Source: Amia ocellicauda (taxonomy: Eukaryota; Chordata; Actinopteri; Amiiformes; Amiidae). Taken from it: a DNA stretch of 64,000 bases. Positions 48,860 through 62,500 of this stretch are shown in pieces. The position numbers and the translations under genes were made by a program. The stretch is taken from assembly GCF_036373705.1 (NCBI RefSeq), contig NC_089852.1, positions 2,055,300 to 2,119,299 on the forward strand, given 5' to 3'. Position 1 is the stretch's first letter, and every line of letters starts with the position of its first letter. The notes under the pieces were generated by a model. The model saw only the letters and a list, made by a program, of their open reading frames with translations. It was not told the DNA's origin and did not search any database.

Positions 48860-51800
48860 CTCTAACTCTGTCTCTTACTCCCCCTCTGTTCTCTCTGTAC
48901 CTTGTCGAACTTGTACAAGCCTTCCAGGAAGCGCATGGGTTCCTGCAGGAGGCTCTTGCCCGGCTCCCAGTAGTCGTCCACCTTGCTGCCTGGCTTCTCT
49001 CCTGCCACCTTCTTGGGCTTGATGCCCTTCATGATGCACACGGCCTCGATCACCAGCCTCACCCCATGAGGAGGCCTCTGCATGGCCCGTACCTGGACAC
49101 ACACACAGAGACACACAGAGACACACACATAGACACACAGACACACACAGACAAACTGTGTGTCAGCAATGGAAGCTTGACTGTGCATTCGTGTTGTTGC
49201 TCTGCCATCCTGCGCAGCCAGCCCTGACCCTGCTGTCCGTATGGAGGGACAGAGACAGGAAACTGGGCCTTGCTGGGCACGCTGGCCTAGCCTGCTGCAG
49301 AGTGGGGCGCTGGGGCTCCCTGCCCTCCCGTCCCCACTCTTCCCTCTTCCCTCTCCCCTGCCCCTGTACCTCGATGACGTCGTTCTTGTTGAGAGACTTG
49401 AGGCTGGCGAGCGCGGCGTCCAGCGCAGGGAGCGCCTCGTCCAGGTCCTTCTGCGCGTCGTCGGCGATGGCCTGCGCCACCAGGGCCTTCTGCCCCGCCT
49501 TCGCCTCCTCCGCCTGCACCGCCACGCGCGTCTCCTCCGCCACTGCCGTGTCCACCTGCACACGCACAGGCACACATGTAAACATGTACACACATACTCA
49601 CACACAGGTGCACACACACACAGGTGCACACATATACATAAAAACACACATGGATATAGAGGCTTGCACACACTCAAGGTCATCACAGCCCAGGGTCCTG
49701 ATCCCGCAGGCCCAGCGCACAACCCTGGACAAGCCCGGTCTCCCTCTGGTCAGCGGTGTCTCAGGCACACATCTGAATCTCACTCTGCCTTCTGTCTGTC
49801 TGTCTGTCAGGTAGCCTGCCTGTGTGTGTCTGTGTGTGTGTGTGTGTCTGTGTGTGTGTATGTGTCTGTGTGTGTGTGTGTCTGTGCGTGTGTGTGTGTG
49901 AGTGTGTTTGTCTGTGTGTGTCTGCGTGTCTGTGTCTGTGTGTGAGTGTGAGTGTGTGTGTGCGCGCGTGTGTGTGCATGCGCGTGTGTGTGTCTGCGTG
50001 TGTGTGTGTGTGTGTGCGTGTGTGTGTCTGTGTCTGTGTTCCTCTCCAGGTGTTGTGCTGTACCTGTATTTTCTCCATGGTGACCACAGTGTCCCTGGCC
50101 GCCTCCTCCAGCAGGGGCCTCATCATCTCCAGCTCCTCCTGCATCTTCGCCACGTCCTCGGCCGTGCGCAGCAACTGCACGGGGGGACAGAGAGACGGAG
50201 GACGTGGGGACGAGGGGGACACAGGTTAGGGATGGAGCTAGGCTTGTTGGGTAACAGTGAGTTTCGATCAGGCGAGGTATTCTGGGTAAAGGACCCAGAC
50301 TGCGGCTGTTCCCCATGCTGCCGGTGGCACATGCGGTCAGAGGCGCCCCTGTGCCCGGCGGCGTACTCACCTTGTCCAGGCCGGTCTTCATGCGCAGCCG
50401 CGCGCTGTGCAGCTCCTGCTTCTTGGCCCCGATCAGGCTGGAGAAGACGCTGAGCAGCTCCAGGTAGCTCTTGGGTGTGACGTAGTTGTGCCGGGAGAGC
50501 TCGGCCAGGTACTGCAGACACCGGTGTGCCACCATCTGGTGCATCTCCACACACATCAGGGTCTGCAGGAGCGGCAGGGCGACAGGCACACACATGCTCA
50601 CTGCCACACTGCTGTGGGGCAGACCTCCCCTGATGCTCCTCCCCTGATGCCCCTCCCCAGACAGACTAGGCAGGTTACCTTTTGATATAAACTAATCTCT
50701 CTCTCTCACTCCCTTCCCCAACAATTCCCTCCACCTCCCTGCCCTCTCTCACCAGGCCGTGTGTGGCGGCGGGGCTGGCCTCCAGCTCGGGCAGCTCGTT
50801 GAGGACAGAGGCAGCGACGGACTGCAGGGCCTCGGGGGGCCAGGGGCTGAACCAGTCGATGGTGCAGCAGGTGACCAGCGAGGGGAACTGCCTCAGGCGC
50901 GCCCGGAACACCTCCCCAATAGGGCTGCGGTGTGAGGCAGAGTGAGCCAGAGTGAGACAGAGACAGAGAGACACAGAGTGAGGCAGAGTGAGACAGAGAG
51001 ACACAGAGTTAGGCAGAGTGGACAGAGAGACACAGAAACAGAGAGACACAGAGTGAGGCAGAGTGAGACAGAGAGACACAGAGTTAGGCAGAGTGGACAG
51101 AGAGACACAGAAACAGAGAGACACAGAGTGAGGCAGAGTGAGACAGAGACAGAGAGACACAGAGTGGGGCAGAGTGAGACAGAGAGACACAGAGTGGGGC
51201 AGAGGCAGACAGAGAGACATAGAAACAGAGATACAGAGTGAGACAGAGTGAGACAGAGGCAGACAGAGAGACACAGAGAGAGACAGAGTGAGGCAGAGTG
51301 AGACAGAGAGACACAGAGAGAGAGACAGAGTGAGGCAGAGTGAGACAGAGAGACACAGAGAGAAAGACAGACTGAGGTAGGGTGAGACAGAAAGACACAG
51401 AGAGAGAGACAGACTGAGGTAGGGTGAGACAGAGAGACACAGAGTGATACAGAGACTCAGGGTGACCCAGAGAACCTCAGAGTGATACAGAGTGATGCAG
51501 AGTGACACAGAGACCACTGCTCACTCCACTCTGCCTCACCTCATGCACAGCACGGTGTGGATGTTGCTGCGCACTCGCTTGACGTAGGCGGCCATCATGT
51601 TGGACTTGGTGGGCGGCTGGCCCAGGTCCTGCACCACGGGCCGCATGGCGGTCAGGATGCGGTCTTGCTCGTCCGCGGAGTACAGGTTGGGCACGTCGCC
51701 CGAGTTCAGCACACTGTTGATGTCCTCCAGGAACGACTCGTTCTTTATCTGAGGCGGGTACGCGCATGGGACAAAACACAGACACAGATCAAATCAGCAA

Positions 51801-54800
51801 AGGAAGACGGGAGTTGCTCAGAGAATGTCAGAGCGTCTTTGGATAAATGCCTTTAGACGTGTTGTGGGCAGGTGTGTGCTGCCCAGCTGAGCTATGAGCA
51901 GGTGTGTCCTGTGTCCAGGTGAGTGCTGACCTGCGTGTCGACGAACAGGAAGGTGATCTGTGTGTTCTGCAGCCCCGCCCGCAGCATGATGCCCTTGATG
52001 TCCTCGCGCCACTCTGCCGTGCCGTAACTCTTGGACAGCTCCACCTGGAAGCATTCAAACTCTGCCCTGGAGTGGGGAGACAGGAGGAGGTGCTGCAGTG
52101 AGAAGCAGCCGTGTTTGTATATGTGTGTGTTCCTGTGTGTGTACATGTCTGTGTGTGTGTGTGTGTATGAAAATGTGCGTCTGTGTGTGTGTGTCTATCG
52201 GTGCCTCTTACATGTGCGAGGCCAGCCTGGTGAGGGACTGGCGCCCGCTGCCACCCACGCCCAGCAGCAGAGCGTTGCCCAGGGGCTGGCGCAGGATGCG
52301 GCTTATCCGACACACGTGCTGGATGGCGTCCATGAACAGAACCAGCTTCATCCTGCTAGTGCTGACCTGGTTGTAGTCATCCAGGTACTCCTCCATCACC
52401 CGTACCAGCTGCAGGTGCCAGAGCACAGGATCAGGGCCCAGCACAGCACTACACCACAGCAATATACAGCACAGCACTACAGCACAGCACTACACCACAG
52501 CACTACACCACAGCAATATACAGCACAGCACTACAGCACAGCAATATACAGCACAGCACTGCAGCACAGCACTACACCACAGCAATATACAGCACAGCAC
52601 TACAGCACAGCACTACAGCACAGCACTATACAGCACAGCACTACACCACAGCAATATACAGCACAGCACTACAGCACAGCACTACAGCACAGCAATATAC
52701 AGCACAGCACTACACCACAGCAATATACAGCACAGCACTACAGCACAGCAATATACAGCACAGCACTACAGCACAGCACTACACCACAGCAATATACAGC
52801 ACAGCACTACAGCACAGCAATATACAGCACAGCACTACAGCACAGCACTACAGCACAGCAATATACAGCACAGCACTACAGCACAGCAATATACAGCACA
52901 GCACTACACCACAGCACTACACCACAGCAATATACAGCACAGCACTACAGCACAGCAATATACAGCACAGCACTACAGCACAGCAATATACAGCACAGCA
53001 CTACAGCACAGCACTACACCACAGCAATATACAGCACAGCACTACAGCACAGCAATATACAGCACAGCACTACAGCACAGCACTACAGCACAGCAATATA
53101 CAGCACAGCACTACAGCACAGCAATATACAGCACAGCACTACACCACAGCACTACACCACAGCAATATACAGCACAGCACTACAGCACAGCAATATACAG
53201 CACAGCACTACAGCACAGCAATATACAGCACAGCACTACACTGCACACAGCACTATACAGCACAGCACTACAGCACAGCACTACAACACAGCACTACAGC
53301 ACAGCACTATACAGCACAGCACTACACTGCACACAGCACTATACAGCACAGCACTATACAGCACAGCACTACACTGCACTACACACAGCACTACAATGCA
53401 CTGCACACAGCACTATACAGCACAGCACTACACACAGCGTGCAGTGCAGTGTGGGTCAGCGAGGGCGCGCTGACCTTGTCTTTGTCCTCGAGGAGCTGGT
53501 AGGTCTTGTTGTCGGCGCCGGGCACCAGGAAGTCTCCGTACAGCAGGGGCTGGCTGGGCAGCACCTCCTCGAACCCGGTGCCCAGCTCCTCCATGCGCTC
53601 CCTCATCAGCTGGTCGAACCAGTTGCGGTCGTCTTCGCTGACTAGCCGGTCCTGGAACACGCGGCAACTCTCGTGGTACCACAGACGAAGCAACAGCAGC
53701 TTGTCCTGCAGAAACAGCACACTGACCACACAGACCACTACACCAACACACACTGATACAGATACTGACCACCACACCAACACACACACTGACCACACTG
53801 ACCACCACACCAACACACACACTGACCACACTGATACACACACTGACCACCACACCAACACACACACTGACCACACTGACCACCACACCAACACACACAC
53901 TGACCACACTGATACACACACTGACCACCACACCAACACACACACTTACAACACTGATACACACACTGACCACCACACCAACACACACACTGACCACACT
54001 GACCACCACACCAACACACACACTGACCACACTGATACACACACTGACCACCACACCAACATACACACTGACCACACTGACCACCACACCAACACACACA
54101 CTGACCACACTGATACACACACTGACCACCACACCAACACACACACTGACCACACTGATACACACACTGACCCTCACACTGAGCTCTACAGTACGCGGAA
54201 CTAACCAGCACACTGGACAATACAATCCACTAACACTGAGTGACTGACAATCATGCTACGCACTACAGTGCATTAGCACTACCTGAGAGGGGGACTGACT
54301 GTCTAACTCAGTGTACAGTCCATGTTTACAGTGTACAGTCAATGTAACAGTGAACACACCCCATGTTTACTGTGCTCAGCCCATGTTTACAATGCTCAAC
54401 ACATGTTTACGGTGCTCAGTCCATGTTTACAGTGAACACAACCCATGTTAACAGTGCACAGTGGTGTTGGGGTCTCCCTACCCCTGTCTTGGAGGGCTCG
54501 GCCATCAGCATGCCCTGGAAGACCTTGGACAGGTCGCGCAGGTTGAAGGTGTAGTGGGACTTGGCGGGTGTGGGCAGCAGCTGGGTGGTGATGGTGGCAT
54601 AGACGCGGATGGTAGCGTCAACCAGCGGCTCGACCAGGGGCTGGATCTCCGGCACGGGCTCTGGAGTACAGCATAGCATAGGGCCATCACTCCTTCACAC
54701 ACAGCACAGCACAGTACAGCACAGCACTACAGCATTGGGCCATTTTTCACAATTTCACATGACTTGCCCTCAATACATCTCTCGATTTAAACCCAATCAC

Positions 54801-57062
54801 CCAACCCAATCCAAGAAGAGTGCTGCTCTCTGTCTGTCTCTCAATTAAATTATATTCAATTTGCTTTATTTGCATAATAAGTATACATTAGTATTGCCAA
54901 AGCATTATACAAATTATAACAAACAACATAACAATATTTAAACAACATAGGAAATACATACACCGCAAAACTTCCAACACTCGCCGGGTCTCAAAGAGCA
55001 GCCAGTCTCCAATAGTCGCCGGGTCGATTTATTTAATCATGTAAACAAAAGCCTGTCTCTAATAAATTGCAGATTACTTGACAATGTTTTATATATAAAG
55101 AAAAGGGAAATCGATACAGTTTCTAAAGATGCATTAACACGTTTGAAAGAATCTTCCACAAAATATTTACGTAAATTTGTATTTTTTTAGTTTTTGCATC
55201 TTTGTTTTCAGTAAATATATATACTGTATATTCATTTAAAAAAAACACCATCATGTGTGTTTTTATTAATTTATTTCTCATTTTAACTAACTATGTTTTA
55301 ACTAACATTTTAATCCTTTTCAGTCAATGACTGCCTGAAGTCTGAACCCATAGACATCAGCAGATGCTGGGTTTCTTCCCTGGTGATGCTCTGCCAGGCC
55401 TGCACTGCAGTGTCTTTAGTTCCTGTTTGTTCTTGGGGTGTTTTGCCTTCAGTTTTACCCTCAGCAAGTGAAATGCTGCTCAATGGGATTCAGGTCAGGT
55501 GATTGACTTGGCCATTGCAGAACATTACACTTCTTCGCCACACTTTCACATTTCCCCTGCCACACTTCACCCCCCCGTCCCCCAGTGCCCCCTGGCCTCA
55601 CCCGTCCAGCTGCCCAGGATGGTGGTGAAGATCTTCCTCTTGCTGGCGTGGTCCAGCTCAGTGAAGGACAGGTAGTTGAAGTGGCGGGTGAAGCGGGAGG
55701 TCACAGGGTTGCGGCCGCCCCCAGGGGGGCCCAGCGCGCACACAAAGTTCAGGTCCACCAGCAGCTTGAAAGTGCCTGAAGACAGAGGGAAAGACAGATA
55801 GAAAGAGACAGGCAGAGATAGAGAGAGAGACCAAAATTGAGCGTGGGTGACAATTCAGTCACACAGACACCAGCCGTCCTGCGCAGCCCTCTGTGACCCG
55901 GCTGTGCGGTCGATCAGCAGGCTGTGGACACGCGGCAGGGCGGCACTGCCTTAATGAAGCTCAGGTACTTGTTTTGCCTTTTTACACATGACACGGTACA
56001 ACAACACCGCTCTGCTCCGCCTTACCGATCTGCCGCCGGTCGTACCAGCCGCGGTGGTCCATCCACTGGCGCAGCAGCTCGATGGGGGGCTGGGCTCCAT
56101 ACGTCTCCAACACCGGCATGTTCAGGTCGTCGATGAAGAACACGAAGTACTTCCCCAGCGGCGGCCCGAACACGCCCTTCCGCCTGCGGCACACGGCACA
56201 CGGCACACGGGTCAGAGATGCGCTGCTGCAATCTGGCTCGTACCTACAGCTTCAATAACGAGCCATCTGCATTTCCCTTGTTAATTGTTTTATTGTTTGT
56301 ATTGTACCTCCTTCCTGTTTACTGAGCCACTCTTTTATCACACTACCACTAATATCCTGTTACAGCACTGGGCAGCCATGTACTGCACGAGTTGCTACAG
56401 ACAGGTAGACAGACATGCAGAGACACAGGCAGACACACAGGCAGACAAAGAGACAGAGACAGGCAGTGCGTCACCTCTTGTCCAGCTTGCTGTCGATGTA
56501 GTCCTGGGTCTGGTTGGCGGAGGTTCGAGCGGAGAACATGAGGAAGTGGGTGATGTACTCGGGGGGCATGTTCCTCAGCAGCTTGTCCGACACAGTCATG
56601 GTCTTCCCTGTGCCTGTGGGGCCCACGCACAGCACCTGCGCACACACACGCACACGCACACACATAAACACGGAGTAGGGTGTCATTTTGGATTTGTCTG
56701 TAGCAGTTGGAGAGCTAGGTTGTACTGTGTGTATTTGTCAGTGTCAGTGTCTCAGTGTGTGTCAGTGTGTCAGTGTCAGTGTCTCAGTGTGTGTCAGTGG
56801 GTGTGTGTCAGTGTCTCAGTGTGTGTCAGTGTGTAAGTGGGAGTGTCCTGAGGGCGTCTGGCTCACAGGCTTCTTGTTGGAGAGCAGCATGTCCAGCAGG
56901 TAGCACATGCGCACGGTGTCAGGGGTGGGGACGATGATGTCAGAGTAGCTGGTCTCCGGTGTGATGACTACCGTCTGGGAGGAGTCCATCCAGTTCACCC
57001 AGCGTACCTGAACACAACACACACACACACACACATGCCATGAACACACACACACGCCATGA

Positions 57063-57106
<44 letters not shown>

Positions 57107-59469
57107 GCCCAGCATGGAGCTCCAGACGTCTCTACGGGAGCGGGCAGCTTGTAGCGCCCTGCGGAGACGGGCTGTGTGTGCGGGGGGTGCAAGGGGGCGT
57201 GGCCTCCAGGACTCACCTCTCTCTGTCTGTCCTCCTCCTCGTCCTCCGCCAGGCTGCTGACCCCGCCGTCGTCCAGCCTGTAATCGTAGACCAGGCCGCC
57301 CTCGGGGAAGCACAGCCGCACCTGCAGGACAGAGGGACAATGTCAGGGCAGACACACAACGCCGGGGCCACCACACTTAAAGGGTCTTGAAAGGATGTAA
57401 GGGTTATTGTTATTATTATTATTAACTGATGAAGATAATTAAATGAATTTGACTGAATCCAGTCCCCGCCAGCCTACCTTCTCGGCGGCCATCTTGTCTC
57501 TGAGCCAGGTGCTGAAGCGCTGGCAGCTGTCGGCATCGCCCGTGGCCCCCACGCTCCACACCAGCGCAAAGATGAACCAGGGCTCCACCAGCTCCCCCAG
57601 GCGGGACAGCGTCTCCGGGGGGGGTGGCCTGTCTCCCTGGGGACGGAAACACGCACACGTGAGGACAGGGCCTTAGGACAAGCCTGACCCCGAGGACAAG
57701 AGGCTTTGTGTCTACAGCTCTGTATGCCTGGCCAGGGGTCAGTCCACAGGGTGGCCTGCGGAATGGCTGTGGGGTGGGGGTGGGCAGAGGCGTGGGAGGT
57801 GGGCTGTGGAGAGATTGTAGGGCGGGCTGTGGGCTGCAGGTGGGGTGGGCTGCTCTGAGTGTCTCACCTCTCTGGGGATGAAGGGCTGGAAGAAGCAGTC
57901 CAGAAGTCTCAGCAGGCTGCAGGTCAGGTTGCTGTCCATGGAGGCGATGACTTCCCTCACAGACTGACGCACAAAGGTGATGGAGTCCTGAGACACACAG
58001 ATACACAGACACACAGACACATACACAGACACATACACAGACACACAGAAACACAGAAACACAGACACACAGACACATACACAGACACATACACAGACAC
58101 ACACAGAAACACAGAAACACAGACACACACACACAGACACAGTTAGTCCTGAGCCCCTTGCTGTGACAGGCCCTGTGTTGTGACACCCCCCCCCACGGCG
58201 TGCCAGTTACACACAAGGCCCGCTTGCAGAACTCCACACAAGTTTGAAACCGTTGGCTTTGAGCAGCAGCGCACCACCATTAACAGCACCTCCCCAATGC
58301 CGTGAAGCCACTCGCCAGTCTATCAACACTGTCCAGTGACGGAGGAGGGGGTTCAGGGCTGCTGTTTCTGCTCATGTGTAAATGGGGGGGGGTACCTGTA
58401 GGAAGCTGTTGAAGAGGCGAGTGAGCTCGGGGGTGTGGGGCTGTATGGGGGTGGGCAGCGTGCGCAGCCAGCACTCTGTGAAGGGGCTCAGGCCCAGGAT
58501 GCTGGGCTCCAGGTACACCATCCCACAGCGGGACACCGTCGCCGGAGACGCCACCGCCAGGTCCTGCACCTCAAACATCATCGTCATCACCTGGACACCG
58601 CAGAGACACACAGAAAGACACAGAGAGATACACACAGAGACACACAGAGAGACACGCAGAGAGACAAGCAGAGACACAGAGAGAGAGACACAGAGAGACA
58701 CACAGAGATACAGAGAGATGCAGAGAGAGAGAGAGAGACAGAGACACACAGAGACAGAGAGAGACAGAGAGACAGAGATGGATAGAAACAAGCAGAGAGA
58801 TACAGAGATACACAGAGACAGAGACAAGCAGAGAGACACAGAGACACAGAGACACACGCAGAGAGACATGCAGAGGCACACAGAGACATGCAGAGACACG
58901 CAGAGAGACACAGAGAGACACAGAGACAGAGACACAGAGAGGCATAGAGAGACACAGAGATGGATAGAAACAAGCAGAGAGATACAGAGATACACAGAGA
59001 GACACAGAGAGACAGGGAGAGACACGGAGAGAGAGATACATTGTCAGTCAGTCTTGGACGTGGAGTTCACAGGTGAGTTTGACTGAATGGGATGGGTGTT
59101 CATGCTGAGGAACAGGGGGGTCAACACCAACCACAGCAGCCTAATGGGACTTGTAGGGCGCACTGAACCTCAGTGTGACAAACCCCAGTGTGTCTGACAA
59201 ACCCAGTGCATCCTGTGTGGAGGGTGGGGGGTGTAATTACGTCAGACAGCTTGATGATCTCCCCGGAGCTCAGACACAGCTTCTTGTTGTCGTCCAACAC
59301 TGTGTTCATGTTCTCAATCCACACAGCATCCACCGGCCCGTCGAACATGTACCACTTCTTGTCCTGGTCTGTGGCCGATGCCCCCCCCCGGATCAGAGAG
59401 GACAGGATACCGTCCGTCCTGCAGAGCAAGGGGGAGCGGGAGAGGGGAAGAGGGAGCAGGAGAGAGTGA

Positions 59470-59509
<40 letters not shown>

Positions 59510-62500
59510 GGAAAAGAGGTAGAGGGAGGGAGAGAGGGAGAAGGAGTGTGAGTGAGTTTGTGTACCTGTGCGCGTGCATGTGTGCATATGTGCATGTGTG
59601 TGTGTGTGTTGTCCTCACCACTCGTGAGTGAGCAGGTCGAACTCCCCGTACAGCTGGCCCATGGTGATGGACTTGGGGTTGAGGACGTAGGTCTGAACGG
59701 CCTCATATTCCCCCCCGCTGACTGAGGCCTGGCCCTTCAGCGCCGTCAGGGCCGCCGCCAGCACCTCGTAGCACTGCAGGGGAGGCGGGGTGGGAATTGT
59801 CACTGTGTTCATGAGCAGATGCCCTCGCCCAGGGCATGTGACTTACAGCTCTCACAAACATACACTCATCTCAAAGCATATTCCCCATTACAGTAACTGC
59901 ACAATAAATACAGTATACAATGCAAATCCTCATTAGTGTGAACGGAAACCCAGTGACCTCAGAGTAGCTGTGTTGTCAGAGCAGCTATGACCTCAGAGCA
60001 GCAGTGACATCAGCACAGCAGTGTTGTCAGAGCAGCAGTGACCTCAGAGCAGCAGTGACATCAGAGCAGTAGTGCTGTCAGAGTAGCAGTGACCTCAGAG
60101 CTGCAGTGACCTCAGAGCAGCAGTGACATCAGAGCAGCAGTGTTGTCAGAGCAGCAGTGACCTCAGAGCAGCAGTGACATCAGTGCAGCAGTGACATCAG
60201 CGCAGCAGTGCTGTCAGAGTAGCAGTGACCTCAGAGCTGCAGTGACCTCAGAGCAGCAGTGACCTCAGAGCAGCAGTGACATCAGCGCAGCAGTGCTGTC
60301 AGAGTAGCAGTGACCTCAGAGCTGCAGTGACCTCAGAGTAGCTGTGTTGTCAGAGCAGCTATGACCTCAGAGCAGCAGTGACATCAGCACAGCAGTGTTG
60401 TCAGAGCAGCAGTGACCTCAGAGCAGCAGTGACATCAGAGCAGTAGTGCTGTCAGAGTAGCAGTGACCTCAGAGCTGCAGTGACCTCAGAGCAGCAGTGA
60501 CATCAGAGCAGCAGTGTTGTCAGAGCAGCAGTGACCTCAGAGCAGCAGTGACATCAGTGCAGCAGTGACATCAGCGCAGCAGTGCTGTCAGAGTAGCAGT
60601 GACCTCAGAGCTGCAGTGACCTCAGAGCAGCAGTGACCTCAGAGCAGCAGTGACATCAGCGCAGCAGTGCTGTCAGAGTAGCAGTGACCTCAGAGCTGCA
60701 GTGACCTCAGAGCAGCAGTGTTGTCAGAGCAGCAGTGTTGTCAGAGCAGCAGTGACATCAGAGCAGCAGTGTTGTCAGAGCAGCAGTGTTGTCAGAGCAG
60801 CAGTGTTGTCAGAGCAGCAGTGACCTCAGAGCAGCAGTGACATCAGCGCAGCAGTGCTGTCAGAGTAGCAGTGACCTCAGAGCTGCAGTGACCTCAGAGC
60901 AGCAGTGTTGTCAGAGCAGCAGTGTTGTCAGAGCAGCAGTGACATCAGAGCAGCAGTGTTGTCAGAGCAGCAGTGTTGTCAGAGCAGCAGTGTTGTCAGA
61001 GCAGCAGTGACCTCAGAGCAGCAGTGACATCAGCGCAGCAGTGCTGTCAGAGTAGCAGTGACCTCAGAGCTGCAGTGACCTCAGAGCAGCAGTGTTGTCA
61101 GAGCAGCAGTGACATCAGAGCAGCAGTGATGTCAGAGCAGAAGGCCCAGCAGTAAGGTGACAGAAAGTGCAATAATAAGTATAGAATAAATAACAATAAA
61201 GAACATTTATTATTATCCTTATTATCATTATCACTCTTATTATTACCATTATTAGTTTAATTATTTTCCTCCTCATCATCATCATTATACTTGGCTAGTG
61301 ACATAGAAATTGCTCTGCGGCAGGGGGCGGGGGACTGACCTTGGTCTTGCCGGACCCCGACGGCCCCACCAGCATGAGCCCGTGCCGCACCACCGTGGTC
61401 TCGTACAGCTGGATGCACTTGGTGATGTAGTCTGCAGGACAGAGGACAGCGCTCACCGCACAGCTGGGGAACGCACAGACACAAACACACGCACACGCAC
61501 ACGCACACTCACACTCACATTCACATTCACATTCACACTCACACTCACACTCACACTCACACTCTCACACTCACACACACACAGGCCTGAGTTGCACTCA
61601 CACACACACATGCACAGTGTGTTGGCACAGCTCTGAAGAGGTTCGTTATAAACTGAGACGGTAAGAGCTGCAGGCTGGGCCAGCTGTTCTATTGGGCCAG
61701 TCCAGACCATGAACAAACAGGCTGAAGCACGAAAAGAACAAGAGAAAGAAAGAAAAGATCGAAGGAAGGCAGTAGGATGCTCTCCTGCGATGCGCCCATC
61801 TCCTCTGTCCTCAGCACCACTCCCCATCAACATCAACCGCAAGCCCCCTGGCTCACCATCCACGTCCTTCAGGCACTTCTGGGTGCAGACGCTGCGGATT
61901 GAGCGCTCCAGGCTGCCGTAGTCGATGGGCTCCTCGCGGATGGTGGGGAAGAGGTCGGACACGATGCCGTTGAAGAGCTTCAGGTCGTCCTGCAGGAACT
62001 TGGGCACGTTGACGTCACGGATTGCGCGCAAGCAGATGAGCTCCTGCAGGGGGCAGCGCAGTTATTCAGACACGTGGTCACGGCACAGGGTTGACACAGA
62101 ACAGGCAGAGTGGGGTCACGCGCGGTCACCTCGTTCATCGCCGGGTTCTCGCGCTTCAGGTTCCCGGCGGCGGAGATCACCGTCTTCACTGCCCTCATGC
62201 CGAAGTCATAGTGATCCTGCCACACACACACGCACAGACACACAGACACACAGACACACACGCACACACAGACACACACACACACGCACAGAGACAAGAC
62301 AAGACTGCGTCAGGATGTGAAGCTGCTCAGATCGCACTGCTCCCCCGGCCACCGTTAGAGTGCAAACGCACGATCCACACGACCTCTGATGACCTCTCCG
62401 GGGCAGGGTGAGGTCTGTACGGGACAGACCTCTCTGTGTCCCACCCTGCCCCGGAGAGGTCATCAGAGGTCGCGTGGATCGTGCGTTTGCACTCTAACGG

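Larger units (their letters stand above)
48062..50174 (-). other. dnah1: dnah1 exon block 5: stalk coiled coil and microtubule-binding domain
   Basis: Exons: 50064-50174, 49370-49555, 48901-49092, 48575-48742, 48062-48253. They cover residues about 1301-1584. The first two exons give the outgoing coiled-coil helix, rich in Glu, Lys and Ala ([20 protein letters not shown]). The middle two encode the microtubule-binding tip, including [20 protein letters not shown] and [12 protein letters not shown]. The last gives the returning helix ([20 protein letters not shown]). All five exons are a whole number of codons. Confidence 0.93.
53475..57321 (-). other. dnah1: dnah1 exon block 3: AAA3
   Basis: Exons: 57217-57321, 56867-57007, 56475-56635, 56026-56183, 55602-55775, 54482-54660, 53475-53705. 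They cover residues about 615-999. An acidic stretch ([12 protein letters not shown]) precedes AAA3, as in other DNAH1 proteins. Walker A is [14 protein letters not shown] and Walker B is [10 protein letters not shown], followed by [13 protein letters not shown]. The 54661-55601 intron holds a reversed LINE tail and another interspersed repeat. Confidence 0.93.
57478..61431 (-). other. dnah1: dnah1 exon block 2: AAA2
   Basis: Exons: 61340-61431, 59619-59773, 59241-59418, 58396-58590, 57868-57987, 57478-57636. They cover residues about 315-615 of the visible part. The Walker [15 protein letters not shown] spans the junction of the first two exons. [34 protein letters not shown] and [15 protein letters not shown] are typical dynein AAA2 segments. 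The intron between the first two exons (59774-61339) is filled by a 17-bp-unit satellite, described separately. Confidence 0.93.

Noticed and set aside
52031..53473. 480-codon open frame, the longest in the window
   Set aside because: It overlaps dnah1 exons on the other strand and a 28/14-bp repeat array. Composition only (Ala/Gln/His/Ser/Thr).
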